Source: Deltaproteobacteria bacterium (GTDB lineage Bacteria; Myxococcota_A; Polyangia; Polyangiales; Polyangiaceae). From it: 51,809 nt of DNA. The stretch is from assembly GCA_016875405.1 (NCBI GenBank), contig VGRJ01000023.1, positions 1 to 51,809 on the forward strand, written 5' to 3'. This document shows, piece after piece, positions 37,378 to 46,076 of the stretch. Each line of letters opens with the position of its first letter. The stretch's first letter is position 1. The notes beneath the pieces were generated by a model. That model saw only the letters and a program-made list of their open reading frames with translations, searched no databases and had not been told where the DNA came from. A program made the translations under genes and the position numbers.

Positions 37378-38289
37378 TCAGGCGTTGATGAGGGCGAGGA
37401 TGCGGTCGAGGTCGTCGAGGCTACCGTAGCCGATCGTGATCGTGCCACCTGGCCCTTGATGGCTGACCGTCGACCGAGCGCCCAGGCGTCGTGTGAGCCG
37501 CAGCTCGAGATCGCGGACGTTCGAGGATTTCTCGGCAGGCCCGGGCACGGCTGGGGCAGGCTTCGAACGAGCGCGGACGAGGGCTTCCAGCGTTCGCACG
37601 CTGAGCTTCCCGGCCACCGCCTTGCGCGCGAGCGTCAGCATCGTCGCCTCGTCCGGGGCGCCGAGCAGAGCGCGACCGTGGCCCTCGCTGAGCTCGCCAG
37701 TCGCGACGAGCTCTCGGATCGACTCGGGTAGCTTGAGGAGACGCAGCGAATTCGTGATGGCGACGCGGCTCTTGCCGACCCGCTCGGCGAGCACCTCCTG
37801 AGTGTAGCCGTTCTCCTCGATGAGGCGCGCGTAGGCCGCGGCGGTCTCGAGGGCGTTCAGATCTTCGCGCTGGAGGTTCTCGATCAGGGCGAGCTCGAAC
37901 GACTCCGCGGTCGACACCTCCTTCACGAGGACCGGAACCTCTTTGCGTCCGGCGAGCTGCGCGGCGCGCCAACGGCGCTCCCCCATGATGATCTCGAAGC
38001 GGTCCTCGGTGCCGAGCCGCCGAACGAGCAACGGCTCGAGGATTCCGTATTGGCGGATCGTCGCTGCGAGATCTTCGAGGCGCTCCCGATCGAAGTAGCG
38101 GCGAGGCTGCCCGCGCTGCGGCACGACGCGCTCGATCGGGCACTCGATCAGGCCACGTGAGGGCATCGGCGAGCCGGGCGCGGAGCCGCTCGTCGTCGCT
38201 CCATCACTAGGTGCTCGCGGCGCAGGCTTCGGTGGCAGGAGCGCGTCGAGACCGCGCCCGAGGGCACGGCGTGGTGGCTTGTCGTTCAT
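37378..38289 (-). CDS. parB: Chromosome partitioning protein ParB
   Basis: parS-binding CTPase clamp. 303 residues. It has the N-terminal ParA-interacting region MNDKPPRRALGRGLDALLP, the CTP-binding motif GERRWRAA (103-110) and second motif ENLQREDLN (137-145), the helix-turn-helix (about 162-186) and the C-terminal dimerisation part. The ATG at 38289 has GAGAG upstream. It is preceded on the same strand by a TPR lipoprotein gene (41 bases), so transcription likely comes through that gene, not with parA. Confidence 0.95.
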   Translation of the reverse strand: MNDKPPRRALGRGLDALLPPKPAPRAPSDGATTSGSAPGSPMPSRGLIECPIERVVPQRGQPRRYFDRERLEDLAATIRQYGILEPLLVRRLGTEDRFEIIMGERRWRAAQLAGRKEVPVLVKEVSTAESFELALIENLQREDLNALETAAAYARLIEENGYTQEVLAERVGKSRVAITNSLRLLKLPESIRELVATGELSEGHGRALLGAPDEATMLTLARKAVAGKLSVRTLEALVRARSKPAPAVPGPAEKSSNVRDLELRLTRRLGARSTVSHQGPGGTITIGYGSLDDLDRILALINA

Positions 38290-38330
38290 GCGGATCTCTC
38301 GAAGCTCCGGGAGGGGTGCGCCGCTCGCGG

Positions 38331-39368
38331 TCAACGACGGATGAGGTCGTCCCAGTGCGCCTTCGCCTTGCGCCCGACGGTCGTGTCGGGGCCGAGCTTG
38401 TACGCCTTCTCGAACGCCTCGGCGGCGCGCACGAGCTTCTTCATCTGCATGAGGGACATGGCCATGTAGAAGTGGGCCGGCTGGAACTTGGAGTCGGCCT
38501 CGACCGCGCGCTCGTAGTCGGCGAGCACGTCCTCCTCGCGCTCCTTCAGCTCGTGTCGGCAGAGGCCTCGGTTGAGGTACGAGCTCGCGTCGGTGCCATC
38601 GAGGGCGACCACCTTCGTGTAGGTGACCGCGCAGTCGGCGTAGGAGCCTGCCTTAGCGAAGCGGCCTGCGATCGCCGCGAGGGCCTTCGCGTTGCGCGAG
38701 AACGCCGGGACGAGCTTCTTCAGCTCGAGCACGAGCTCACCCATCTTGCCCGCATCGTAGAGGACGTCGGCGAGCATCTGTCGCGTCTCGACCTTGTCCT
38801 GGCTGGCGAGCGCGGCGCGGTAGTGGTTCGCCGCCTGGTCGAGGCGCTTGAGGAGCCGGTTCGCGTACGCGAGGTTCAGGTTCACATCGATGGCGCGCGG
38901 CTCGATTGCGACGGCGGGCTCGAGGACGGCGAGCGCCTTGGCGGGCTGCGGCGGGTCCTCGAGGTACATGGCCCCGAGGTTCATGCGTGCTTCGACGAGC
39001 TTCGGGTCGAGCGTGATCGCCTGCTGATAGGTAGCCTCCGCCTCCCTGCGACGACCCACGCGGTCATACGCAAAACCGAGGTAGTACGTCGACTCGGCGT
39101 CAGGCGTGACGGTCTTGAAGGCTTTCTCGATCAGCGCGATCCCATCTGCGTAGCGCTCGTTCTGCACGAGCGCGACCCCGCGGTCGAGATCGGTCGCGCC
39201 CTGCCCCGGCGTCTGGCCGTCGAACGATGGGAGCGGCTCGGCGATGAGGACTGGGCGCGGCCGCTTGCGGGGTGGCGCGGCACATGCCGCCATCGAGGTC
39301 GCGACGACCAGCGCGGCAAGAGTGCGCCCACAGCGAAGCATGGCAGACCCGGGGAGGCAGAGCGACAT
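38331..39368 (-). CDS. TPR-repeat lipoprotein
   Basis: 345 residues. N-terminal signal with lipobox SMAAC and following basic stretch PPRKRPRP, then about eight TPRs in the pattern of paired helices (for example ADGIALIEKAFKTVTPDAESTYYLGFAYDRVGRRREAEATYQQ). Start chosen at ATG 39368, which has GAGAGGG seven bases upstream; ATG 39341 would cut nine residues and lacks such a site. Likely an outer-membrane TPR scaffold of the kind used in type IV pilus or envelope assembly, but no specific family is evident. Divergent from moaA, upstream of parB. Confidence 0.8.
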   Translation of the reverse strand: MSLCLPGSAMLRCGRTLAALVVATSMAACAAPPRKRPRPVLIAEPLPSFDGQTPGQGATDLDRGVALVQNERYADGIALIEKAFKTVTPDAESTYYLGFAYDRVGRRREAEATYQQAITLDPKLVEARMNLGAMYLEDPPQPAKALAVLEPAVAIEPRAIDVNLNLAYANRLLKRLDQAANHYRAALASQDKVETRQMLADVLYDAGKMGELVLELKKLVPAFSRNAKALAAIAGRFAKAGSYADCAVTYTKVVALDGTDASSYLNRGLCRHELKEREEDVLADYERAVEADSKFQPAHFYMAMSLMQMKKLVRAAEAFEKAYKLGPDTTVGRKAKAHWDDLIRR

Positions 39369-39508
39369 CGAAACCCTCTCGTAGCAGGTGTCGTTCATTT
39401 TGGGCACGGGGTCCAGGGGCGAGCACCCCATGGGACGGAGGAGCGCGGAGCGGCCGGTCGGATCCTGCGCATGCTCCGAGCGCCGGGCCAAGGTAAGCTG
39501 CGAGTCCG

Positions 39509-40534
39509 ATGTCGACGGCCGTGCACGACCGACTCTCGCGGCCCCTCCGCAGCCTGCGCCTCAGCGTAACCGACCGCTGCAATCTGCGCTGCTCGTACTG
39601 CATGCCCGAGGAGGACTACGTTTGGCTTCCGCGCGAAGGGCTCTTGGACTTCGACGAGCTCGCGCGGCTGACGCGGATCATGGTCGGCGTCGGCGTGACG
39701 CGCGCGCGGCTGACGGGAGGGGAGCCTCTCCTGCGACGCGACTTGCCGACGCTCGTCGCCGAGCTCGCGCATCGAACGGGCCTCGACGAGCTTGCGCTCA
39801 CGACGAACGGCATCCTGCTCGCGGAGCTCGCGATGCCGCTCGCGCACGCCGGACTCACGCGCATCACGGTGAGCCTCGACACGCTCGAGCCCGCGCGCTT
39901 TCGCGCGATCACGCGCAAGGACGAGCTGCCGCGCGTCCTCGAGGGGCTGCGCGCCGCGGTCGACGCCGGCCTCGCGCCGAAGATCGACACGGTGGTCGTT
40001 CGAGGGGTGAACGACGACGAGCTCGTGCGGCTGCTCGACCATGCGCGCGGGCTCGGCGCCATGCTGCGGTTCATCGAGTACATGGACGTGGGTGGCGCGA
40101 CGCACTGGCGTGGTGATGCGGTGGTGTCGCGAGCGGAGATCCTCGCGCGCGTCACGGCCGAGCGCGGCCCTGCGATGCCGATCCAAGATCGAGGCTCGGC
40201 CCCGGCCGAGTCGTTCATGCTCCCCGACGGCCAGCGGTTCGGCGTGATCGCGAGCGTGACCGCACCGTTCTGCAGCGCGTGCGACCGCGCGCGTGTCACC
40301 GCCGATGGCCAGTGGTTTCCGTGCCTCTACGGGAGGCGAGGCCTCGATCTGAAGGGCCCGCTTCGGAACGGAGCGTCCGACGAATCCATCGCCGAGCTCG
40401 TCCGGGGCGCCTGGGAGGCGCGCGACGACCGGGGCGCGGAAGCGCGCGCGGCGCTCTCGAACCGCGAGCCTCTCGTGCCTGCGCATACCTTGAAGCGCGA
40501 CCCTCACCTGGAAATGCACACGCGAGGCGGCTGA
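39509..40534 (+). CDS. moaA: GTP 3',8-cyclase MoaA
   Basis: Radical SAM enzyme that makes the first intermediate of molybdenum cofactor synthesis from GTP. 341 residues. First [4Fe-4S] cluster from CNLRCSYC (Cys24, Cys28, Cys31); second from FCSACDRARVTADGQWFPC near the C-terminus. The protein ends in RGG; the C-terminal GG motif is typical of MoaA. Starts a three-gene run with a small gene (16 bases) and an ABC ATPase. The partner moaC is not in the window. Confidence 0.96.
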   Translation: MSTAVHDRLSRPLRSLRLSVTDRCNLRCSYCMPEEDYVWLPREGLLDFDELARLTRIMVGVGVTRARLTGGEPLLRRDLPTLVAELAHRTGLDELALTTNGILLAELAMPLAHAGLTRITVSLDTLEPARFRAITRKDELPRVLEGLRAAVDAGLAPKIDTVVVRGVNDDELVRLLDHARGLGAMLRFIEYMDVGGATHWRGDAVVSRAEILARVTAERGPAMPIQDRGSAPAESFMLPDGQRFGVIASVTAPFCSACDRARVTADGQWFPCLYGRRGLDLKGPLRNGASDESIAELVRGAWEARDDRGAEARAALSNREPLVPAHTLKRDPHLEMHTRGG

Positions 40535-40550
40535 TGGTCCTCACGCGCTC

Positions 40551-40874
40551 TTGACGCGCATCCCCGAACGCATCGACGCTCTCGTCATGACCGAAGCGAT
40601 GTACCAGCGGGTCCTCGAGCGTGCGGAAGCACAGAGCGCGAAAAAGGGCCCAGCGAAGCTCCCCGAGGACAAGTCGATCACGCTCTACGTCGCGAGCCAC
40701 GGAGCGTCGATCACCGTTGCCAACGTCGTCGAGCTCGCCCTCACCGAAGGGATCGTCGAAGCACGCAACCGAAAGGGCGAGCTGTTCGTGCTCGGCCTCG
40801 GCGACGTCCTGGCGGCCGCGATCCACACCTCGGACGAGCGTGGGACCGGCAGGCGTGCCGGCTTCGTCGGCTGA
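40551..40874 (+). CDS. Hypothetical protein of 107 residues
   Basis: Small soluble protein with no recognised family. It starts at TTG 40551, 16 bases after moaA; an in-frame ATG lies at 40587. Sequence has a helical first half (MTEAMYQRVLERAEAQSAKKG) and a mixed second half (SITLYVASHGASITVANVVEL, then GELFVLGLGDVLAAAI). Coding-style base use fits the neighbours. Likely in one operon with moaA and the ABC ATPase, which gives no clear hint of its role. Confidence 0.6.
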   Translation: MTRIPERIDALVMTEAMYQRVLERAEAQSAKKGPAKLPEDKSITLYVASHGASITVANVVELALTEGIVEARNRKGELFVLGLGDVLAAAIHTSDERGTGRRAGFVG

Positions 40875-40922
40875 AGCCGGGTCGTCCGCGTCGACCCGAG
40901 AGCGCGTGAGAGTCGGCGCCGC

Positions 40923-41732
40923 GTGTCGCGACCTCGACCAAGGCCACCGGAGTGGCTCGGCCCCGACGACCACGTCGTTCTCGACGGCGTGCGCAAATCG
41001 TTCGGCGCGAATGAAGTCCTGAAGGGCATCGACATTCGGTTCAGGCGCCACGAGACCGCCGTGATCATCGGTGGTTCGGGCGCCGGCAAGACCCCCCTCC
41101 TCAGGCTCCTGATCGGGCTCGATGCGCCCACCGACGGCCACATCTGGGTGGACGGCGAGGACATCGCCCCGCTCGACGAACTCGAGCTGAACCGCGTCCG
41201 CCAGACGTTCGGCATGGTGTTCCAGTACGCGGCGCTCCTCGATTCACTGGATGTCTTCGAGAACGTCGCGTTTCCGCTGCGAGAGCACCGCCAGCAGCTG
41301 ACGAAGAGGCAGCTCGAGGAGCGCGTGCGTGAGATGCTTGCGACGCTCGGCCTCGGCGGGAAGGAGCGGCACATGCCGTCGGAGCTCTCGGGCGGCCAGC
41401 GCAAGCGCGTCGGGCTCGCGCGGGCGCTGATGCTCGAACCGCAGATCCTCGTCTACGACGAGCCCACGAGCGGCCTCGATCCCGAGACGAGCCGGATGGT
41501 GGACGACCTGATCGAAGAGACGCGCGATCGGTTTCGAGTGACGAGCGTTGTCATCTCGCACGACATGGCGAGCTGCTTCCGAATCGCACATCGAGCTTAT
41601 TTGCTGATGGACGGCCGCGTGGTGGCCGAAGGCACGCCGTCGGAGCTGGCAGACGGAGACAACGCCATCGCGCGCGAGTTCATCGCGAAGAGCGGTGTCG
41701 CGCCCGAGCGCGTGCGGCGGCTCGTCGACTGA
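40923..41732 (+). CDS. ABC transporter ATPase, MlaF-like
   Basis: 269 residues. Walker A GGSGAGKTP, Q-loop VFQYAALLDSL, signature LSGGQRKRVGLARAL, Walker B LVYDEPTSGLDPET and switch His in VISHDMASC. These match the MlaF family, whose members energise phospholipid or related lipid transport. Start at GTG 40923. The usual MlaE permease and MCE protein are not next to it: upstream is the 107-residue gene and downstream the convergent tsf. The residue after the Walker A lysine-threonine is Pro instead of the usual Thr. Confidence 0.85.
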   Translation: MSRPRPRPPEWLGPDDHVVLDGVRKSFGANEVLKGIDIRFRRHETAVIIGGSGAGKTPLLRLLIGLDAPTDGHIWVDGEDIAPLDELELNRVRQTFGMVFQYAALLDSLDVFENVAFPLREHRQQLTKRQLEERVREMLATLGLGGKERHMPSELSGGQRKRVGLARALMLEPQILVYDEPTSGLDPETSRMVDDLIEETRDRFRVTSVVISHDMASCFRIAHRAYLLMDGRVVAEGTPSELADGDNAIAREFIAKSGVAPERVRRLVD

Positions 41733-41766
41733 CGTGATGACGCGCCAAAGCCCCACAAAGCGCGAA

Positions 41767-41792
41767 GGCCCCGCGGCATGAGCCGTGGAGCC
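41767..41792. terminator. Stem-loop between the ABC ATPase gene and tsf
   Basis: Arms GGCCCCGCGGC (41767-41777) and GCCGTGGAGCC (41782-41792) with loop ATGA; nine of eleven pairs are Watson-Crick. A second stem GCGGG/CCCGC follows at 41806-41819. Likely bidirectional, no T tract. Confidence 0.5.
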
Positions 41793-41832
41793 TCCACTCT
41801 TCCTCGCGGGTGAACCCGCCAGGGTTACCGGG

Positions 41833-42759
41833 TCACTGGAGCAGCTCGGCGACGCCCTGCTGCAGATCCTCGGTCTTCTTCTCGATGCCCTCGCCGAGCG
41901 CGAAGCGCACGTAGGCGACGATCTTGAGCTCGCCGCCCGCAGCCTTGCCGGCCTCGGCCATCAGCTCCTTGATCGCCTTCTTGTGCTGCGCCGACTCCTG
42001 GTCCACGAGCGTCACCTCCTGGAACCACTTGGCGACCTTGCCGTCGATGATCTTCGGCCACATCGCCTCGGGCTTCGGCTTCGCCTCGTCGCGGAGCTGA
42101 GCCTCGAAAATCTCGCGCTGCTTCGCGATGAGCGCCGGGTCGAGCTCTGCGCTCGTGAGGGCGAGAGGCTCCATGGCCGCGACCTGCATCGCCGTCTCGT
42201 CCGCGAAGGTCTTCACCGCGTCATGCGTCGCGACGGCGTCGGTCGTGGTCGCGAGGACGAGGAGCACGCCGATCTTGCCACCCATGTGGATGTAGCTCGC
42301 GCAAAAGCCCGACGTGCCAGCGGGAACCGCGACTCGCTTCGAGCGACGCAGCGTGATCTTCTCGCCGATGATCGCGGTGAGCTCGCTCGCGTCGTCGACG
42401 AGCTTCTTGCCGTCGAACGCGAGGTCGTCGAGCGCCGCGCCCTCGGGAGCCGCCTTGACCGCCCCGAGCACGCGCTGAACGAGCGACTTGAACTTCTCGT
42501 TGCGAGCCGAGAAGTCGGTCTCGATGTTCACTTCGACGATCGCAGCCTCGCGACCGCCGCCGAAGACCTCGGCCGCGACCTCACCCTCGGAGGCGACGCG
42601 ACCGGCGCGCTTGGCGCTCTTGGCCTGCCCCTTCTTGAGGATGACCTCGACGGCCTTGTCCATGTTGCCCTCGGCCTCGGTCAGCGCGGCCTTGCAGTCG
42701 GCCATGCCGGCCTGGGTGCGCTCACGGAGCTCTTTGATCAATTCGATGCTGATGGCCAT
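41833..42759 (-). CDS. tsf: Translation elongation factor Ts
   Basis: GDP/GTP exchange factor for EF-Tu. 308 residues. N-terminal UBA-like domain with RERTQAGMADCKAAL, then the EF-Tu contact motif TDFSARN (usually TDFVARN), followed by two subdomains. ATG 42759 is 50 bases after the rpsB stop, and the rpsB-tsf order is nearly universal, so they form one operon. Confidence 0.97.
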   Translation of the reverse strand: MAISIELIKELRERTQAGMADCKAALTEAEGNMDKAVEVILKKGQAKSAKRAGRVASEGEVAAEVFGGGREAAIVEVNIETDFSARNEKFKSLVQRVLGAVKAAPEGAALDDLAFDGKKLVDDASELTAIIGEKITLRRSKRVAVPAGTSGFCASYIHMGGKIGVLLVLATTTDAVATHDAVKTFADETAMQVAAMEPLALTSAELDPALIAKQREIFEAQLRDEAKPKPEAMWPKIIDGKVAKWFQEVTLVDQESAQHKKAIKELMAEAGKAAGGELKIVAYVRFALGEGIEKKTEDLQQGVAELLQ

Positions 42760-42809
42760 TTCCTGTCTCCTTGGACGGATCTCGTGGTGGCTTGGGTTCG
42801 AGGACGGGA

Positions 42810-43670
42810 TCAGCGGGCGCCGCCGCCGGAGCGGAAGCGCGAAACCTGAACGTCGGCGTTGCGGGGCCCGCGATCGCCGCGGTCACCGCGATCCCCGCGG
42901 TCACCACCGGCTGCGTGCTCAGCCGGCTCGTCGTGCTTGCGGCGCAGGCGGCCCTCGATGCAGGCGTCGGCAATGCGCTTCGTGATCGTCGCGATCGAGC
43001 GAATCGCATCGTCGTTGCCCGGGATGACGTAGTCGATGAGGTCCGGGTCGCAGTTCGTGTCGGTGATCGCCACGACCGGAATGCCGAGCTTCCGCGCCTC
43101 GGACACCGCAATCAGCTCCTGGCTGGGGTCAATGACGAACAGCGCCGCGGGGAGCGCGCTCATGCCCTTCAGGCCGCCGAGGAACTTCTCGAGGCGCTCA
43201 CGCTCCTTCTCGAGGCGAACGACCTCTTTCTTCGGGAGCTGGTCGTAGGTGCCCTCTTCGCGCATGCGCTCGAGCGAGCGAAGGCGCTCGAGGCCGCCCT
43301 TGATGGTGCGGAAGTTCGTCAACGTACCGCCGAGCCAGCGGTTCGTGAGGAAGAACATCTCGGCGCGGCGCGCCTCCTCGACGATGATCTCCTGAGCCTG
43401 GCGCTTCGTCCCGACGAACAGAATCGAACCGCCGCGGGCGACCGACTGCGAGACAAAGTCATACGCGCGCTTGAACAGGTTGACCGTCTGGTCGAGGTCG
43501 ATGATGTGGATGCCGGCCCGGGCGCCGTAGATGAAGCGGCGCATCTTCGGGTTCCAGCGGCGGGTCTGATGCCCGAAGTGGACGCCGGCCTCGATGAGCT
43601 GGCGGAGGTCGATGCTGTTGTCGCCGGTGGCGTACTCGTAGGTGGTCTCGGTCACAGTCGTCTCGGTCAT
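42810..43670 (-). CDS. rpsB: 30S ribosomal protein S2
   Basis: 286 residues, longer than the common 240-260. Core is standard ([30 protein letters not shown]). The extra part is a C-terminal tail with [16 protein letters not shown] and a short RFRSGGGAR end, a GDR/RG-rich extension. The 5' leader of about 150 bases (43671-43820) follows a good promoter at 43829-43856. First gene of rpsB-tsf. Confidence 0.97.
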   Translation of the reverse strand: MTETTVTETTYEYATGDNSIDLRQLIEAGVHFGHQTRRWNPKMRRFIYGARAGIHIIDLDQTVNLFKRAYDFVSQSVARGGSILFVGTKRQAQEIIVEEARRAEMFFLTNRWLGGTLTNFRTIKGGLERLRSLERMREEGTYDQLPKKEVVRLEKERERLEKFLGGLKGMSALPAALFVIDPSQELIAVSEARKLGIPVVAITDTNCDPDLIDYVIPGNDDAIRSIATITKRIADACIEGRLRRKHDEPAEHAAGGDRGDRGDRGDRGPRNADVQVSRFRSGGGAR

Positions 43671-43828
43671 GATGCACTTCCTTCCGGTTGTTCCTCCGCT
43701 CTCCCCGACGGGTCGTCGCGCGACGCGACACCGGGCCGCCGGTACGTGCTGGAGAGCGTGTGTGTTGGATGATGGCCCGCCCGAAAGCGGAGCGGCGAGC
43801 GGGATACACCCCTACTCGCGGGCGCGCA

Positions 43829-43856
43829 AGGATATGCGACTGGCCGAGGCTGTCAA
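43829..43856 (-). promoter_or_regulatory. Sigma-70 promoter of rpsB-tsf
   Basis: Minus strand TTGACA (43851-43856), 16 bases, TATCCT (43829-43834). Transcription would begin near 43821, leaving a leader of about 150 bases before the rpsB ATG, long enough for the translational autoregulation known for S2 operons. Confidence 0.7.
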
Positions 43857-43892
43857 ATAGGGGCCGACGCCGGGCGTCGCCTCCACCCCAAG

Positions 43893-45554
43893 TCAGAGCG
43901 TGATGCTCTCCTGGTGCTCGCCCCACACCGATCGGAGAACGTCGCTAAGCTCGCCGACGGTCGCCCCTGACTTCACGGCGTGGACGAGCAGCGGCAGGAG
44001 GTTCTCGTCTCCGCGCGCCGCCGCCTCGACCGACGACAGCGCAGCCCTGCAAGCCTCGGCGTCACGCGCCTCGCGCCAGGCTCGGACTCGCGCGACCTGC
44101 TCGCGCTCGAGGGCCGGGTCGATCTTCATCACCGGCGTCGGAGCGGCTTCTGAGATGAAGTCGTTCTGCCCCACGACGACGCGGCGTTTTTCCTCGATGT
44201 CGAGCTGATATTGGTACGCCGCGTTCTGGATCTCGCGCTGGACGTAGCCCTGCTCGATCGCCGACACCATCCCTCCGAGCTGGTCGATGCGGGCGAGGTA
44301 GTCGCTCGCCGCTTGCTCGATGCGAGAGGTCAGCGTCTCGACGGCGTAGCTACCACCGAGCGCGTCGACGAAGTCGGCGAGTCCCGACTCGTAGCCGATC
44401 ACCTGTTGGGTGCGGAGCGCGAGCGTCGCGGCCTCTTCGGTCGGTAGCCCGAGCGCCTCGTCGAAGCTGTTGGTGTGGAGCGACTGACAGCCCCCGAGGA
44501 CCGCCGCCGCTGCCTGAAGCGCCACGCGCACCACGTTCACGAGCGGTTGCTGGGCCTGCAGCGTCACACCCGCCGTCTGACAGTGGAACCGCAGCGCCAT
44601 CGCGCGCTCGCTCGTCGCGTGGAAGCGCTCCTTCATGATGCGCGCCCACATGCGCCGCGCCGCGCGAAACTTCGCGACCTCCTCGAGCAGGTTGTTGTGC
44701 CCGTTGAAAAAGAATGACAGCTGCTTGCCGAAACCGTCGACGTCGAGCCCCGCGGCGAGGGCCGTCTCGACGTAAGCGATCCCGTCGGCGAGAGTGAACG
44801 CGACCTCCTGCACCGCGGTGCAGCCCGCCTCGCGCATGTGGTAGCCGCTGATCGAGATGGTGTTCCACGATGGGAGCTCCTTCTCGGCGAACGCGAAGAC
44901 GTCGCGGATGAGCCGCAGCGACGGGCGCGGCGGGTAGATGTAGGTGCCGCGCGCGATGTACTCTTTCAGGATGTCGTTCTGGATCGTGCCTCGCAACGCG
45001 GACCTCGGGACTCCGCGCTCCTCGGCCACTGCGACGTAGAGCGCGAGCAACATCGGAGCGGTCGCGTTGATGGTCATCGACGTCGACACTTTGTCGAGCG
45101 GAAGCTCGGCGAGCAGCGTTCGCATGTCGCCGAGCGCGTCGATGGCCACGCCAACGCGCCCGACCTCGCCCGTCGCTCGAACGTGGTCGCTGTCGAAGCC
45201 CATTTGAGTGGGGAGGTCGAACGCGACCGAGAGGCCCGTCTGCCCCTGCTCGAGCAGGTAGCGATAGCGGCGGTTTGACTCTTCGGCGGTCCCGAACCCG
45301 GCGTACTGCCGCATCGTCCAGAGGCGACCTCGGTACATGTTCGGTTGCACGCCACGCGTGAACGGAGGCATGCCGGGGAAGCCGAGATCCCGCTCCGGGT
45401 CGAAGCCGACCTCGGCGAGGGCCGCTGCGTCGTAGAGGTCGGCGGCGTCGTGCTGCGTATTGCCTGCGCCGCCGGACAGGGTGCCGCTGCGGCGTCGCGC
45501 TCCGCGGCTCGCGTCGGCCAATCGTCGCTGGAAGGCGTCTCGTCCCGTGCTCAT
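43893..45554 (-). CDS. Methylmalonyl-CoA mutase-type catalytic subunit without B12 domain
   Basis: Large (TIM-barrel) domain of a coenzyme B12-dependent acyl-CoA mutase, 553 residues. Family motifs: [56 protein letters not shown] and [16 protein letters not shown]. Tyr in QYAGF and the AFDLP sequence fit methylmalonyl-CoA mutases better than 2-hydroxyisobutyryl-CoA mutases. The C-terminal cobalamin-binding domain (DxHxxG) of fused mutases is absent, so a separate B12-binding small subunit is needed; none is in this window. Divergent from the FtsB-like gene; lies upstream of the rpsB promoter. Confidence 0.9.
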   Translation of the reverse strand: MSTGRDAFQRRLADASRGARRRSGTLSGGAGNTQHDAADLYDAAALAEVGFDPERDLGFPGMPPFTRGVQPNMYRGRLWTMRQYAGFGTAEESNRRYRYLLEQGQTGLSVAFDLPTQMGFDSDHVRATGEVGRVGVAIDALGDMRTLLAELPLDKVSTSMTINATAPMLLALYVAVAEERGVPRSALRGTIQNDILKEYIARGTYIYPPRPSLRLIRDVFAFAEKELPSWNTISISGYHMREAGCTAVQEVAFTLADGIAYVETALAAGLDVDGFGKQLSFFFNGHNNLLEEVAKFRAARRMWARIMKERFHATSERAMALRFHCQTAGVTLQAQQPLVNVVRVALQAAAAVLGGCQSLHTNSFDEALGLPTEEAATLALRTQQVIGYESGLADFVDALGGSYAVETLTSRIEQAASDYLARIDQLGGMVSAIEQGYVQREIQNAAYQYQLDIEEKRRVVVGQNDFISEAAPTPVMKIDPALEREQVARVRAWREARDAEACRAALSSVEAAARGDENLLPLLVHAVKSGATVGELSDVLRSVWGEHQESITL

Positions 45555-45650
45555 GCGGAACGGTACCCCCAGCGCGCGGAGGCGGCAACGACCTCGCGGG
45601 CGCCAAAAACTTGGAAGGCGCGCTCCGAGCGTGCGATTCGACGCGAGCTC

Positions 45651-45971
45651 ATGGCGGAGTCCACGCCCACCCCCGCGCCGTCGAAGCGCATCCTGCTCCT
45701 CGAGCGGGGCCTTCCCATCGGCCTCTTGGCGCTCGCGATCGGCAGCGTCCCGGTGATGGTGTTCTCACGCGAAGGGCTCCCGCGGCTGCGCACGGTGCAG
45801 GCGGAGCTCGAGACCGTCGAGGGCGAGAACCGCGAGGTTCGCCGCGAGATCGAGACGCTGCGCGTTCGAGTGAAGACGCTGCGCGACGACCCGGCGGCGG
45901 TCGAGCGGCTCGCCCGCGACGAGCTGGGAATGGTGAGGCAGAGCGAGGTCGTGTTCCAGTTCCCCGAGTGA
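45651..45971 (+). CDS. ftsB: FtsB/DivIC-like septum formation protein
   Basis: 106 residues: short cytoplasmic N-terminus, one membrane segment ([17 protein letters not shown]) and a coiled coil ([33 protein letters not shown]) ending with the DivIC/FtsB-type [18 protein letters not shown] motif. In other bacteria FtsB joins FtsL and FtsQ at the division site. Start at ATG 45651, after which the signal-anchor topology is normal. Divergent from the mutase and 105 bases upstream of the giant TPR gene. Confidence 0.8.
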   Translation: MAESTPTPAPSKRILLLERGLPIGLLALAIGSVPVMVFSREGLPRLRTVQAELETVEGENREVRREIETLRVRVKTLRDDPAAVERLARDELGMVRQSEVVFQFPE

Positions 45972-46076
45972 CGCGCGGCGAAGCCCGACGGAGGCGGCGT
46001 CTTTCACGCTGTCCGACAGGGTCAGGTTTGGTTATAGATCGCGGTCCGCCTACGCGGACACGAGAGCCAGACCGAC

